Positions 35,541-46,317 are shown, counted from the stretch's first letter. The stretch: DNA of 64,000 bases from Flagellimonas taeanensis (GCF_003584105.1 NZ_QXFO01000018.1:124001-188000), one strand, 5' to 3'. Translations and numbers: made by a program. The notes: generated by a model not told the origin, from the letters alone.

Positions 35541-38500
35541 TTGCGTTCCCTCTTGGCCATCATCGTGTTATTGGTGTTGGCCTCATTGGTACTTTCCATG
35601 CCCGTGGTCCAGACCAAATTGGCCAAGTACGCTATGGATTCGGTGAACAAGGAGTTTGGCACGAACATGCAAATTGATAGGGTAAGTCTTTCCCTTTTCA
35701 CGCTTGATGCGGGAATCAAAGGAATTTATGTGGAGGATTACAAAAAGGACACACTTTTTTACATTCATAAACTGAGTACTTCCATCCTTAATCTCAGGAA
35801 CATGGCCAATGGCAAGATGGAGTTTGGCGATATAGAGGTGGATGGATTGATCTTTAACCTAAAGACCTACGAGGGTGAAGATGACACCAATCTGGATGTT
35901 TTTGTGGCAAAATTGGACGATGGAAAGCCCAGAGATCCCGGAACTCCGCCTTTCTTTATGGCTTCGGACGAAATACAGATCAATAGTGGAAAATTCAGGT
36001 TGATCGATGAGAACCTCGAATCCGAAAAAATACTGGATTTCAACGAGATTAAGATTCTGGCCCAGGATTTCCAGATATTGGGACCAGAAGTGACCTTGGA
36101 CATCCTGGACCTGAACATGCAGGCCAAAAGGGGCATCCTGTTAAAGAAATTGGCGGCCAGATTCAAATATACCAAAGAGGAAATGCGCTTTGACTCCCTC
36201 TTGATTGACACCGAGCAATCGGAGCTCAAGGGAAATTTGGTGTTCAAGTACAACAGGGAAGACTTCGCCGAGTTTCTGGATAGGGTCAATGTGGAGGCGG
36301 ATTTTACAGAATCCACCGTTTCGCTCAACGAGGTGAATGCCTTTTACGATGAATTTGGTCAGGATAAGGAAGTCACTTTTACAGGGAATTTCACTGGGGT
36401 GCTCAATAAACTGCAGGTAAAGGACCTATTCCTGTTTACGGACAATACGGGAATCCGAGGGGATTTCGAGTTCGATAACCTTTTCAGCGAACAGGCCCCC
36501 TTTGTCTTGCGGGGCGATATCGATAACCTGACCTCGAGCTATTACCAATTGAGGAGCATTTTGCCCAATATCTTGGGCAAGAACATTCCTGAATCGGTTC
36601 AGAAATTGGGGCAGTTCACCGTTCGGGGGGATGCGGAGGTGACCGAAACTTCCTTGGATGCCAAGGTCAACCTGAACACCGCCATTGGGAGTAGCTACGT
36701 AGATCTTCAAATGACCAATATCCAGACCATTGACGATGCCTCGTACATAGGATTCATATCATTGATAGATTTTGACCTCGGTGATTTTACCAATGATGAT
36801 CAATTGGGGCTCACTTCCCTTGATATGAACGTTGAAGGAAAAGGATTTGTGGCCGAAAGCCTGAACACGGAAGTTATTGGGGAAATCTACAAGTTGCAAT
36901 ACAACGGTTATGAATACAAAAAAATCAAAGTATCGGGAATTTTGAAGGACCAACTATTTGATGGGTCCCTTTTGTGCAATGATGACAATTTCCGGTTCGA
37001 TTTTAAAGGCCTTGCGGATTTTGGCGGTAGAGAGAACAAGTTCAACTTTATTGCGGCAGTGGATTATGCCGATTTGAAGAAACTCAACTTTATAGAGGAC
37101 AGCATCTCCATTTTCAAAGGGTACATCAATATGGACATCGAGGGCAGTAACCTTGATGATATCGTCGGTCAGATGAATTTCACCAACACCACCTATCAGA
37201 ACAAGAACGACACCTATTTTTTTGAGGACTTTACGGTGAATTCCTCTTTTGACCAAGATACGGTGCGAACGGTAGAGATTAACTCTCCGGACATCATCAC
37301 TGGGTACATGAGGGGAAAATTCAAGGTAAATGAAATAGGAAGGTTGGTCCAGAATTCCGTGGGGAGCATCTACACGAACTACAAACCCTTTGAAATCTCC
37401 AAGGGGCAGTATCTGGACTTCAATTTCAAGGTCTACAATAAGATTGTTGATGTTTTCTTCCCTGATGTGGCCTTCGACCCCAACACCTTTATACGCGGAA
37501 ACATTGTGGCGGACGAAGGCGACTTCAAGCTTACCTTCAAATCCCCCAGCATAGAGGCATTTGACAATAAGTTCGACAACATCGAGCTGAAGATTGACAA
37601 CAAAAACCCCCTGTTCAATACCTTCATCTCCGTGGAGGATATGTCAACAGTGTATTACGATATCAAGGATTTCAGTTTGATCAATACGACACTCAAGGAT
37701 ACACTTTTCTTTAGGACGGAATTCAAGGGGGGGAGTGAGTACAACGATAGCTATAACCTCAATTTCTACCACACTTTCAATGAGAACAACAAGTCCGTTA
37801 TTGGCCTCAAGAAATCCGAGGTCAGTTTTAAGGGCAGTACCTGGGTGCTGAACAAGGATGGGAACAGTAAGAACAAGGTCATTTTTAACAGTGCCCTGGA
37901 CAGCATCCTGATAGAAGATGTTGTCATGGACAACGATAACAAGGAGCAGATCCGTTTGCGGGGAGAATTTGCAGATTCCACCTATAAGGATTTGGATCTT
38001 CAGTTCAAGATCGTTTCCCTGAACAAGATCACTCCCGCCATCGATAGCCTCAAGCTCAATGGATCTGTGGACGGATTCCTCAATATTCTCCAAAAAGACG
38101 GGAAATACCTGCCCACATCCAGTCTCAATATCCAGGATTTCAGTGTAAACAACATCCGCTTGGGCGATTTGGAAGTGGGGATCTTTGGCAACAACGATCT
38201 TACTGAATTTGGCGTGAGCACATGGTTGAACGACAACGGGAAGGAAAAATTGAGCATCAATGGAAAGGTGACCAACTTCAACAACAAACAGAACCTCGAC
38301 CTAATGGCCAATTTCACGGACTTTGATATGGAACCCTTTAGCCCCTTGGGCGAAGGTGTGGTATCCAATATCAGGGGCAGGGTCAGCGGCACGGCCAAGA
38401 TCAGTGGAGGTGTAGAAAACCCATCCATAAATGGGGAGCTCGCCCTCAATGAGGCAGGGACTGGCATTCCTTACCTTAATGTGGACTACAACTTTGCGCC

Positions 38501-39998
38501 CTATTCACGGGTACGCCTTTTTGACCAGACCTTCTATTTTGAAAATGTAGGGCTTTCCGATGTGGACGAAGGCACCACCGCTACCTTGGATGGGACCATC
38601 AGCCATTCGGGTTTCGAAGACTGGTATCTTGGGTTGGATGTGGATACCAAGAACAATCGGTTTCTGATCCTCAATACGGAGTACGATGAGGAGTCGTTGT
38701 ATTACGGAACAGGGTTCATCAATGGCACGGGCAGCATCTATGGTCCTACAGATGCACTTACCATTTCCGTGGATGCCACCACGGCACGGGGAACCTCGTT
38801 AAAAATTCCCTTGAGCGATGTCACCAGCGTGGGCGATTATTCCTTTATCAATTTTATAGAAAAAGGGGAGTCCAAATCCTTTGAAGAGGAAAGGGTCCTA
38901 GAGGATTACCAGGGTCTGGAAATGGCCTTTGATTTGGCCGTGACACCCGAGGCGGAGGTGGAAATCGTGGTGGACAGAAGCTCTGGAAGTTCCCTGAAAG
39001 GAACAGGGGAAGGGATTCTGTTGATCGAGATCAATACCAATGGGAAGTTCAATATGTACGGGGAATTTGTTGCGGTGACCGGGGAGTACAATTTCAAATA
39101 TGGCGGGGTCATCGACAAGAAATTCAAGGTGCGTCCCGGAGGTACCATACTTTGGGAACGGGATCCATTGGCGGCCCAGTTGAACCTTGAAGCGGTCTAT
39201 TCCCTCAACGCGAACCCCGGCCCCCTTTTGGACAATGCAGGCTTCACGGGAAGGATTCCTACCGAAGTGGTCGTCCGATTGGACGGCGAACTGGAAAGTC
39301 CCAACATCAATTTCGATATTGATTTTCCAGGCACCAATTCCGTGGTACAGTCCGAGTTGCAATATAGGCTTCAGGATCCCACGGTCAAGGAGCGGAACGC
39401 ATTTTTCCTGCTCGCCCAAGGAACCTTTGTGAACGCCCAGAGCGGCATCAATCAGCAAGCGGTCACGGGGAACCTTATCCAAACAGCCTCTGGTCTGCTC
39501 AACCAGATCTTGGGCAGCAACAACGACAAGTTCAACCTTGGAGTGTCTTACGAACAAGGACTTTTGGATCCCAATGCGGACATCCGTACCGAAAACAGGA
39601 TTGGGGTCACTGTCTCCACGCAGATTTCGGACCGGATCTTGGTGAACGGTAGGGTCGGGGTTCCAGTAGGAGGGGTTTCGGAAACTGTAGTGGCAGGCGA
39701 TGTAGAGGTCCAGGTACTGTTGAACGATGAAGGGACCCTCAGTGCCAAGATATTCAACCGGGAAAACCAGATTCAGCAGTTTTTGGCCGAACGTCAGGGT
39801 TATACCCAGGGTGTGGGACTTTCCTATCAAGTCGATTTTGATAGCTTTAGGGAATTGATGCAAAAAGTCTTCAAGAAGAAAGAAAAAGAAGAGAGTGGTC
39901 CCGTTCAGGAAAAAGTATCTTCAGAAGAGGTCATGGGAAAGGATAGTTTGATACGTTTTAGGCCCAAATCAAGCGATCCTTCAAAACCTAAGGGTTAA
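35541..39998 (+). CDS. tamB: TamB-like translocation and assembly module protein
   Basis: A 1,485-residue envelope protein: one N-terminal membrane helix (about 1-20), a long array of amphipathic beta-strands that would form the lipid-carrying groove, and a C-terminal DUF490/TamB domain at about 1,050-1,440 (LKGTGEGILLIEINTNGKFNMYG is split here as a marker segment near 1,155; FFLLAQGTFVNAQSG near 1,292). Such AsmA/TamB proteins bridge the inner and outer membranes and move phospholipids. The start is uncertain: 35,541 is TTG. In-frame codons just upstream encode a basic IKKLRKILL stretch that looks genuine, but no ATG, GTG or TTG precedes it before the stop at 35,508. Confidence 0.9.
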   Translation: MRSLLAIIVLLVLASLVLSMPVVQTKLAKYAMDSVNKEFGTNMQIDRVSLSLFTLDAGIKGIYVEDYKKDTLFYIHKLSTSILNLRNMANGKMEFGDIEVDGLIFNLKTYEGEDDTNLDVFVAKLDDGKPRDPGTPPFFMASDEIQINSGKFRLIDENLESEKILDFNEIKILAQDFQILGPEVTLDILDLNMQAKRGILLKKLAARFKYTKEEMRFDSLLIDTEQSELKGNLVFKYNREDFAEFLDRVNVEADFTESTVSLNEVNAFYDEFGQDKEVTFTGNFTGVLNKLQVKDLFLFTDNTGIRGDFEFDNLFSEQAPFVLRGDIDNLTSSYYQLRSILPNILGKNIPESVQKLGQFTVRGDAEVTETSLDAKVNLNTAIGSSYVDLQMTNIQTIDDASYIGFISLIDFDLGDFTNDDQLGLTSLDMNVEGKGFVAESLNTEVIGEIYKLQYNGYEYKKIKVSGILKDQLFDGSLLCNDDNFRFDFKGLADFGGRENKFNFIAAVDYADLKKLNFIEDSISIFKGYINMDIEGSNLDDIVGQMNFTNTTYQNKNDTYFFEDFTVNSSFDQDTVRTVEINSPDIITGYMRGKFKVNEIGRLVQNSVGSIYTNYKPFEISKGQYLDFNFKVYNKIVDVFFPDVAFDPNTFIRGNIVADEGDFKLTFKSPSIEAFDNKFDNIELKIDNKNPLFNTFISVEDMSTVYYDIKDFSLINTTLKDTLFFRTEFKGGSEYNDSYNLNFYHTFNENNKSVIGLKKSEVSFKGSTWVLNKDGNSKNKVIFNSALDSILIEDVVMDNDNKEQIRLRGEFADSTYKDLDLQFKIVSLNKITPAIDSLKLNGSVDGFLNILQKDGKYLPTSSLNIQDFSVNNIRLGDLEVGIFGNNDLTEFGVSTWLNDNGKEKLSINGKVTNFNNKQNLDLMANFTDFDMEPFSPLGEGVVSNIRGRVSGTAKISGGVENPSINGELALNEAGTGIPYLNVDYNFAPYSRVRLFDQTFYFENVGLSDVDEGTTATLDGTISHSGFEDWYLGLDVDTKNNRFLILNTEYDEESLYYGTGFINGTGSIYGPTDALTISVDATTARGTSLKIPLSDVTSVGDYSFINFIEKGESKSFEEERVLEDYQGLEMAFDLAVTPEAEVEIVVDRSSGSSLKGTGEGILLIEINTNGKFNMYGEFVAVTGEYNFKYGGVIDKKFKVRPGGTILWERDPLAAQLNLEAVYSLNANPGPLLDNAGFTGRIPTEVVVRLDGELESPNINFDIDFPGTNSVVQSELQYRLQDPTVKERNAFFLLAQGTFVNAQSGINQQAVTGNLIQTASGLLNQILGSNNDKFNLGVSYEQGLLDPNADIRTENRIGVTVSTQISDRILVNGRVGVPVGGVSETVVAGDVEVQVLLNDEGTLSAKIFNRENQIQQFLAERQGYTQGVGLSYQVDFDSFRELMQKVFKKKEKEESGPVQEKVSSEEVMGKDSLIRFRPKSSDPSKPKG

Positions 39999-40104
39999 GT
40001 TTATTTTTTTTTACATTTTTTGATTGTTTTTTTACGAAAACGTTTGAGAAATTCCCTGAAAACAAATAAATTATCAGAGCATTCATAAATTGGATAAAGT
40101 TTCC

Positions 40105-40112
40105 TAGTTTTG
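40105..40112 (+). promoter_or_regulatory. -7 promoter element of pfkA
   Basis: TAGTTTTG is an exact TAnnTTTG match, 18 bases before the ATG of pfkA. At 19-20 bases upstream only TTCA is present, so the -33 box is poor. Confidence 0.45.
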
Positions 40113-40129
40113 ACCTCTTAAAATTTTTA

Positions 40130-41116
40130 ATGGCTTCAGAAATTAAGAAAATAGGGGTTTTTACCTCAGGCGGGGACTCGCCGGGAATGAATGCCGCCAT
40201 TCGTTCCGTAGTCCGTACCTGTGCGTATTTGAAGATTGAGTGTGTAGGTATCTATAGGGGGTACCAAGGAATGATAGAAGGGGATTTCAAGACCCTCGAT
40301 GCACGAAGTGTGAACAATATCATCAACAAAGGCGGGACCATCCTAAAGTCCGCCCGATGTGAAGAATTCCGGACAAAGCAAGGAAGACAAAAAGCTTACG
40401 ACCAATTGATCAAGGAAGGGATAGATGCCTTTGTGGTCATTGGTGGAAATGGCAGTTTTCATGGCGCCATGTTGTTCCATGAAGAGTTCAACTTTCCTGT
40501 AATGGGAATCCCCGGGACCATAGACAACGATATTTTGGGAACTTCCTATACCCTGGGTTACGATACCGCCATTAACACTGTGGTGGAAGCGGTGGATAAG
40601 ATCAGGGACACGGCAAGTTCACATAATCGTCTCTTCTTTGTGGAAGTGATGGGAAGGGACGTGGGCCATATCGCCCTCAACGCCGGGGTTGGAGCAGGAG
40701 CAGAGGAAATACTGATCCCGGAGCAAAATTTGGGACTTGAGCGTCTTTTGGAATCCCTCAAACGCAGCAAGGCCTCTGGAAAATCTTCCAGCATAGTCAT
40801 TGTGGCCGAAGGGGACAGGACCGGGAAAAATGTGTTCGAACTCAAGGAATATGTGGAGCAGCATTTGCCCATCTACGATGTGCGGGTATCCGTATTGGGA
40901 CACATGCAGCGTGGTGGTAACCCCACCTGTTACGACCGTGTCTTGGCCAGTAGAATGGGAGTAAAGGCCGTGGAAAGCCTGTTGGAAGGAAAATCCAACT
41001 ACATGGTAGGCATCAGGGACACCAAGTTGGTGCTTACCCCGATAGCGGACGCCATCAAGGCACACACGGAAATTGACGAGGAACTCCTGAGGGTTTCCGA
41101 TATCATGACAACATAA
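40130..41116 (+). CDS. pfkA: 6-phosphofructokinase
   Basis: A 328-residue PfkA. The ATP loop is SGGDSPGMNAAIR (13-25), the catalytic motif PGTIDNDI is near 128, and MGRDVGHIAL and HMQRGGNPTC follow. In the second phosphate-binding motif the family GGDGS reads GGNGS, with Asn at residue 107 (codon AAT at 40,448); the next Gly108 favours ATP, not PPi, as donor. The enzyme commits fructose-6-phosphate to glycolysis. The gap gene follows after 25 bases, so both glycolytic genes are probably in one transcript. Confidence 0.97.
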   Translation: MASEIKKIGVFTSGGDSPGMNAAIRSVVRTCAYLKIECVGIYRGYQGMIEGDFKTLDARSVNNIINKGGTILKSARCEEFRTKQGRQKAYDQLIKEGIDAFVVIGGNGSFHGAMLFHEEFNFPVMGIPGTIDNDILGTSYTLGYDTAINTVVEAVDKIRDTASSHNRLFFVEVMGRDVGHIALNAGVGAGAEEILIPEQNLGLERLLESLKRSKASGKSSSIVIVAEGDRTGKNVFELKEYVEQHLPIYDVRVSVLGHMQRGGNPTCYDRVLASRMGVKAVESLLEGKSNYMVGIRDTKLVLTPIADAIKAHTEIDEELLRVSDIMTT

Positions 41117-41129
41117 AAGGTAAACATAA

Positions 41130-42143
<1,014 letters not shown>

Positions 42144-42171
42144 TTAAGTAGCTTTTTATACATATTTATAG

Positions 42172-42199
42172 TCCCAAAGGAGTCAATGCTCCTTTGGGA
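42172..42199 (+). terminator. Hairpin after gap
   Basis: TCCCAAAGGAG (42,172-42,182) and CTCCTTTGGGA (42,189-42,199) form a perfect 11-pair stem with a 6-base loop. The tail is only modestly T-rich (TTACATT), so it may pause or attenuate, not fully terminate, before the kinase gene 20 bases on. Confidence 0.6.
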
Positions 42200-42219
42200 T
42201 TACATTAAAATATCAACCT

Positions 42220-43071
42220 ATGATCTTGATTGTGGATAGTGGCGCCACCAAGTCCGATTGGATTGCCTTGGATGAAAAGGGAGAACAATTGTTCCTGACC
42301 CAAACATTGGGACTTAGTCCGGAAGTATTGACCAGACAGGTCATCGAAGACCGATTGGCCAACAACTTTGAGCTTTCCAAAAACAAGGAAGCTGTAAGCC
42401 AATTGTATTTTTACGGAGCAGGTTGCGGTACCGATCGGATGAAAAGGTTTTTAAAGGATATTTTCAAGGATTTTTTCCCCAATGCCAAAGCAGAGGTAAG
42501 GGAAGACACCTATGCGGCCATCTATGCCACTACTCAGATAGGTAGACAGGGTATCGTATGTATTTTGGGGACTGGTTCCAACTGCAGTTATTATGATGGC
42601 CATCAATTGATTCAAAAAGTAACCTCACTGGGCTATATTTTGATGGACGATGGGAGTGGGAACTTCTTTGGGAGAAAACTGTTACGGGACTACTATTTTC
42701 ACAAAATGCCACAAGACCTTGGAATGAAGTTTGCCAAGGAGTACGACCTTGATGCGGATGTAATTAAGGAACACCTCTACAAACAACCCAACCCCAATAC
42801 CTATTTGGCCACTTTTGCCCGGTTCATCATTGAGAACAAGGAACATCCTTATTGCAAAGGGGTCATTGAAAAAGGACTGCAACAGTTTGTGAACAACTAC
42901 ATCATGCAGTTCGAGCTGGCCACAAAAGTGCCTGTAAGCTTCGTAGGGAGCATAGCCCACTTTTTGAAGGACGAGCTGACGGCCTGTATGGAACGAAACG
43001 ATTTGATCTTGGGCGTTATTCGCAGAAGACCCATAGAAGGTCTGGTGGAATTCCACCGAAAGACTATTTGA
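42220..43071 (+). CDS. BadF/BadG-type ATPase, probable N-acetylglucosamine kinase
   Basis: A 283-residue ASKHA protein. The phosphate-1 motif VDSGATKSDWIAL (5-17), CILGTGSNCSYYDG near 110 and LMDDGSGNFFG near 140 form the nucleotide site, and VSFVGSIAHFLKD supplies the adenosine motif. In this size class the family phosphorylates amino sugars such as GlcNAc from wall recycling; the sugar is not proven here. The 3' end overlaps the convergent RidA gene by eight bases. Confidence 0.88.
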   Translation: MILIVDSGATKSDWIALDEKGEQLFLTQTLGLSPEVLTRQVIEDRLANNFELSKNKEAVSQLYFYGAGCGTDRMKRFLKDIFKDFFPNAKAEVREDTYAAIYATTQIGRQGIVCILGTGSNCSYYDGHQLIQKVTSLGYILMDDGSGNFFGRKLLRDYYFHKMPQDLGMKFAKEYDLDADVIKEHLYKQPNPNTYLATFARFIIENKEHPYCKGVIEKGLQQFVNNYIMQFELATKVPVSFVGSIAHFLKDELTACMERNDLILGVIRRRPIEGLVEFHRKTI

Positions 43072-43444
43072 TCGCTATCATCGAGATTTCAACATTGACA
43101 AACCTCGGGAGATTGGCCACTTCAACAGTTTCCCTAGCTGGTGCTGTATCTGCATCAAAATAGCTGCCATATACCTCGTTGATTTGGGCAAACTGATGCA
43201 TGTCCTTGACAAAGATGGAAGCTTTCACCACATCTTCGAAGGTCATACCAGCCTCTTCCAAAATCGCTTTCAGGTTTTCCATGCATTGTTGGGTCTCTTT
43301 CTTGATATCGCCCTCAACTAACTTTCCGGTAGATGGGTCCATCGGAACCTGCCCTGAGACATATAGGATGCCGTTTACGAGTATGGCTTGGTTGTATGGA
43401 CCTATTGGGGCCGGAGCCTTCGAAGTATTGATGATTTTTTTCAT
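43064..43444 (-). CDS. RidA-family enamine/imine deaminase
   Basis: A 126-residue protein with the family pattern AIGPYNQAILVNG-like start (APIGPYNQAILV), YVSGQVPMDPSTG, NLKAILEEAGMTFEDVVK, and the conserved Arg in PARETVEVANLP. RidA hydrolyses reactive enamines from PLP enzymes. The gene is the downstream neighbour of the LptD gene at 53 bases and ends inside the kinase gene on the other strand. Confidence 0.96.
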   Translation of the reverse strand: MKKIINTSKAPAPIGPYNQAILVNGILYVSGQVPMDPSTGKLVEGDIKKETQQCMENLKAILEEAGMTFEDVVKASIFVKDMHQFAQINEVYGSYFDADTAPARETVEVANLPRFVNVEISMIAIK

Positions 43445-43496
43445 GGAGTGATTGTAAGTGTTGTCTGTTTTAAGTAAACCAAAGTATTCAAAAAAA

Positions 43497-46187
43497 TTAT
43501 CTGTTGCTATAAGGCTGGCTCCTATTTTCCCACTTAAGGTCGCTGAGTATGGAGCTCTTTATGCCTACAAAGAAATACCATCTTTCGTATCGCCCGAAAG
43601 GGGTCCAGTCAAAACTTAGCCTAAAACTGCCCAGGTCACGCTTGAAATTGAATCGGGTATCTGCAAATCCTTGATTTTTTAGGTCATACCCTGAATTGAA
43701 GCCCACTTCCCATTTAGGGGACAACTGTATGTTCCCTGAAAACATAAGGGAGTGATTGGTGATTTCCCCTTGCCTGTTATTGTTGTTGTAGGTGGCCACA
43801 TACGTAAAACGGGCATCCCAAGGCAGATTGGTGTTGTATATGGGATTGTCCGTGTTTTCATTTTCGTCTTCCCCCTTGTTGAAGTGTGGTTCACCCGTTC
43901 GCGCTCCGTCCAGTTCAAATGGGTTGGCCCCATAGTCGGGTTCCTCTTGCTCATTGGGGTCTTTTTTCTTTGCCCCTCCTTTTTGGAACATCTCGCTGTT
44001 CAGGGAAAAACCGGTGTTCAATCGGGCCGAGGTCAATCGGGCAATGCCACCCCCATTTTTGATGTTCAGGGTGTTTATCCTGCGGCCGCTGTTGTCGATG
44101 GCATAGGGGTCAAAAGATGCTGCAAAATTGATGGGCACATTTTTGATGATCTCAGTGGCACCACTCATGTTTATGGGGCTCAGCTTTAGGGAATCGGCCT
44201 CAAGGTTATAACTTGCAGAAAAGGAAAGGTTACTCAAGATACTCACCTTTTTGGGCTCCGTTGCAGTCGAATCCTTGTCCCGCACCTTGGCCTCCAAGGA
44301 GTTTTGCAGGGAAAAACTAAGGGAGCTGCCCCTACTTAGGGAAGGTCGTCCATAAATACTGGTCTCATAGGGAGTGTACTGTACCTCATCGCCATCACCA
44401 TCTATATAGGTCTCATAGAACTGTTCAAAGGAAGGAGCATAGCTATAGCTCACCGAAGGCCTCATGACGTGGCGAAGGGCCTGTATTTTTTTTCCCTCAC
44501 CAAAATTCCAGGTACCATACATGGTGGTACCAATGCTGGCTCCAAGATTGTACCGATTAAAACGGTCAAACCCTGGAATGGTATCCGTCACCACGCGTTC
44601 TTCTTCAGCGTTGTATTGCCTACGGATGGTCTCCAAGGTCCAGACATCCTCATAGCTACCGTTCAAACTCACACTGAAATACTTGGCCACTTTGAAGTTG
44701 GTGCCGATGGGAATCCTATGCCGTGCACCAATTTTCGCATCATCGAACATTTTGCTGGTAAAAAAGTCCTCTTCCGTGGTAGTGATGCTGTTCTGGGCGT
44801 TCACATCATATTGAAAGTTCACATTTTGGATGACCCCTTTTTTGATGCCGTCCCGCTTGGCAAAGGGAAAAATACGCTCCATGCTCGCCTGGAAGGTGGG
44901 CAATGACATATTGATCTGTTGCGTCCTGGAGTTTTGGGTATGGCTCAGGGTCAAACTGGTGTTGACCGAAGGATAGGCCGGAAAAGTCTTGGAATAGCTG
45001 ATGGACGAGGCAAAGGTATTCGTTTGCGTATTGTTTCGGTTCACCTGATTGAGCGAGTTCGTATAAAACTGACTGCTTCCCAGGTTCACAGAGGCCGAAA
45101 ACCGTGAATTTGGACTGGCCTTTGGATCTTGGGTGTGTGATATCCGGATGTTATAGTTGCTCGTGCGATTGTAATCGCTAAAACCAAGCTGGCTCTGGAT
45201 GAGGTTTTCGTAGCTCACATTGACATTGCCCCTGAACTTGTAGCGCTTGGAATAGATGGACTGTCCCCTAAAACCATAGCTTCCATTGGTATAGAAATCC
45301 CCTGTGACAGCCAAGTCCACATATTCACTGATGGGAAGGTAATATCCGCCATTCTGTATAAAATATCCCCTTCGGGGATCGTTGCCGAAGGTGGGGAAGA
45401 TCAAGCCCGGTGCACGTCCCGTGGTCAAAGGAAAATAGGCAAAGGGCAGTGCAATGGGAGTAGGCACGTCCACAATGTACATATTGCTATATCCTGCAAT
45501 GATCTTCTTTTTGGGTACGAACTTGGCTTTCCTGACCCTGATATAGTAGTCTGGGTCAACAGTGTCCTTGGACGTGGTTAGCTTTCCTTCATACAGAAAG
45601 TACACGGAATCGTTCTCTTTTTTGGTTACCTCGGCATAAACCTTCATCGCATCACTGCCCATTTGCCCCAATCCAGCTTGCTGTTCGGTCCTAGAGTTCC
45701 AAATAAGTGCTTTTTGGGTGTCAAAGTTAAAACGGATGGAGTCTGGTCTCACCTCGTTTTCCCCTTGTTTGAAATAAGGCAATTGGGAATAATTGCCCAA
45801 GGAATCCTTCATCCGTCCGGCATAGACCTCATTTTTCACATAGTCCATCACAATGACCCCTGCTTTGAGCTCGGTGTCCTGGTAATAGATTTCCGCTTCA
45901 TCGTACAGGTAAATCTTGTTGTCCTTTTGGCTGAGCTTCACATAATCCTTGGCCTTGTATTTGATTTTGTCCAACAGAAGGGGCTGTTTTTTGGGCACGG
46001 TATCGGTTTCAACAGAATCAATGGCAATGGTATCGTTCAGGATATTTGCAGGGAGAAGCGGTGCGGTCAAGGTGTCGCCCACGGCCTTGATGGGCAAAGG
46101 TACAATAGGGTTTTCCTGAGCCGTCAGGGTTGCCATGCCACATAGTAGAACAAATAGGAAAACTAAAAGATGTTTATTTGCTTGCAA
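43497..46187 (-). CDS. lptD: LPS-assembly outer membrane protein LptD-like
   Basis: An 896-residue outer-membrane protein. After a signal peptide (ending ATLTAQ) comes an N-terminal OstA-like jellyroll (DNKIYLYDEAEIYYQDTEL), then PTPIALPFAYFPLTTGRAPG, the conserved start of the barrel in Bacteroidota LptD, and many barrel strands to DWTPFGRYERWYFF. It inserts lipopolysaccharide into the outer leaflet. The start at 46,187 lies within the promoter zone of the divergent amidase gene. Confidence 0.92.
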   Translation of the reverse strand: MQANKHLLVFLFVLLCGMATLTAQENPIVPLPIKAVGDTLTAPLLPANILNDTIAIDSVETDTVPKKQPLLLDKIKYKAKDYVKLSQKDNKIYLYDEAEIYYQDTELKAGVIVMDYVKNEVYAGRMKDSLGNYSQLPYFKQGENEVRPDSIRFNFDTQKALIWNSRTEQQAGLGQMGSDAMKVYAEVTKKENDSVYFLYEGKLTTSKDTVDPDYYIRVRKAKFVPKKKIIAGYSNMYIVDVPTPIALPFAYFPLTTGRAPGLIFPTFGNDPRRGYFIQNGGYYLPISEYVDLAVTGDFYTNGSYGFRGQSIYSKRYKFRGNVNVSYENLIQSQLGFSDYNRTSNYNIRISHTQDPKASPNSRFSASVNLGSSQFYTNSLNQVNRNNTQTNTFASSISYSKTFPAYPSVNTSLTLSHTQNSRTQQINMSLPTFQASMERIFPFAKRDGIKKGVIQNVNFQYDVNAQNSITTTEEDFFTSKMFDDAKIGARHRIPIGTNFKVAKYFSVSLNGSYEDVWTLETIRRQYNAEEERVVTDTIPGFDRFNRYNLGASIGTTMYGTWNFGEGKKIQALRHVMRPSVSYSYAPSFEQFYETYIDGDGDEVQYTPYETSIYGRPSLSRGSSLSFSLQNSLEAKVRDKDSTATEPKKVSILSNLSFSASYNLEADSLKLSPINMSGATEIIKNVPINFAASFDPYAIDNSGRRINTLNIKNGGGIARLTSARLNTGFSLNSEMFQKGGAKKKDPNEQEEPDYGANPFELDGARTGEPHFNKGEDENENTDNPIYNTNLPWDARFTYVATYNNNNRQGEITNHSLMFSGNIQLSPKWEVGFNSGYDLKNQGFADTRFNFKRDLGSFRLSFDWTPFGRYERWYFFVGIKSSILSDLKWENRSQPYSNR

Positions 46188-46207
46188 CGTGATAAATCCT
46201 ATTTTTG
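46177..46207 (+). promoter_or_regulatory. Amidase promoter overlapping the start of lptD
   Basis: TTTG (46,177-46,180), a 19-base spacer and TATTTTTG (46,200-46,207) match both Bacteroidota promoter boxes. Transcription would begin near 46,214, leaving a leader of about 105 bases before the amidase ATG. The -33 box falls inside the lptD coding sequence, which starts leftward at 46,187. Confidence 0.6.
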
Positions 46208-46233
46208 TGCTAGTTTGGCCCAGTTTTTGGCCT

Positions 46234-46241
46234 CAAACTTA
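46234..46241 (-). promoter_or_regulatory. -7 promoter element of lptD
   Basis: The minus strand reads TAAGTTTG, an exact TAnnTTTG match, 47 bases before the lptD ATG. It lies downstream of the amidase start point, so the two transcripts overlap. No -33 box is evident. Confidence 0.4.
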
Positions 46242-46317
46242 CATATATTTTTTGTTCTACTTATGGGGGATTACAATATTTTTAACCTTAAAGGAACACT
46301 ATAATTACTCAGTTCTT

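Noticed and set aside
38898-39863. A 321-codon open frame opposite the C-terminal part of tamB
   Set aside because: The tamB frame continues on both sides of it with the expected domain; the antisense product has no signal, motif or start context.
42172-42199. The hairpin between gap and the kinase gene as a riboswitch
   Set aside because: It is one simple stem with no conserved aptamer-like elements; a transcript end or pause is the simpler reading.
46135-46317. A longer amidase starting at 46,135
   Set aside because: The added residues lie over the lptD start and the promoter, and they would bury the clear signal peptide at 46,318.
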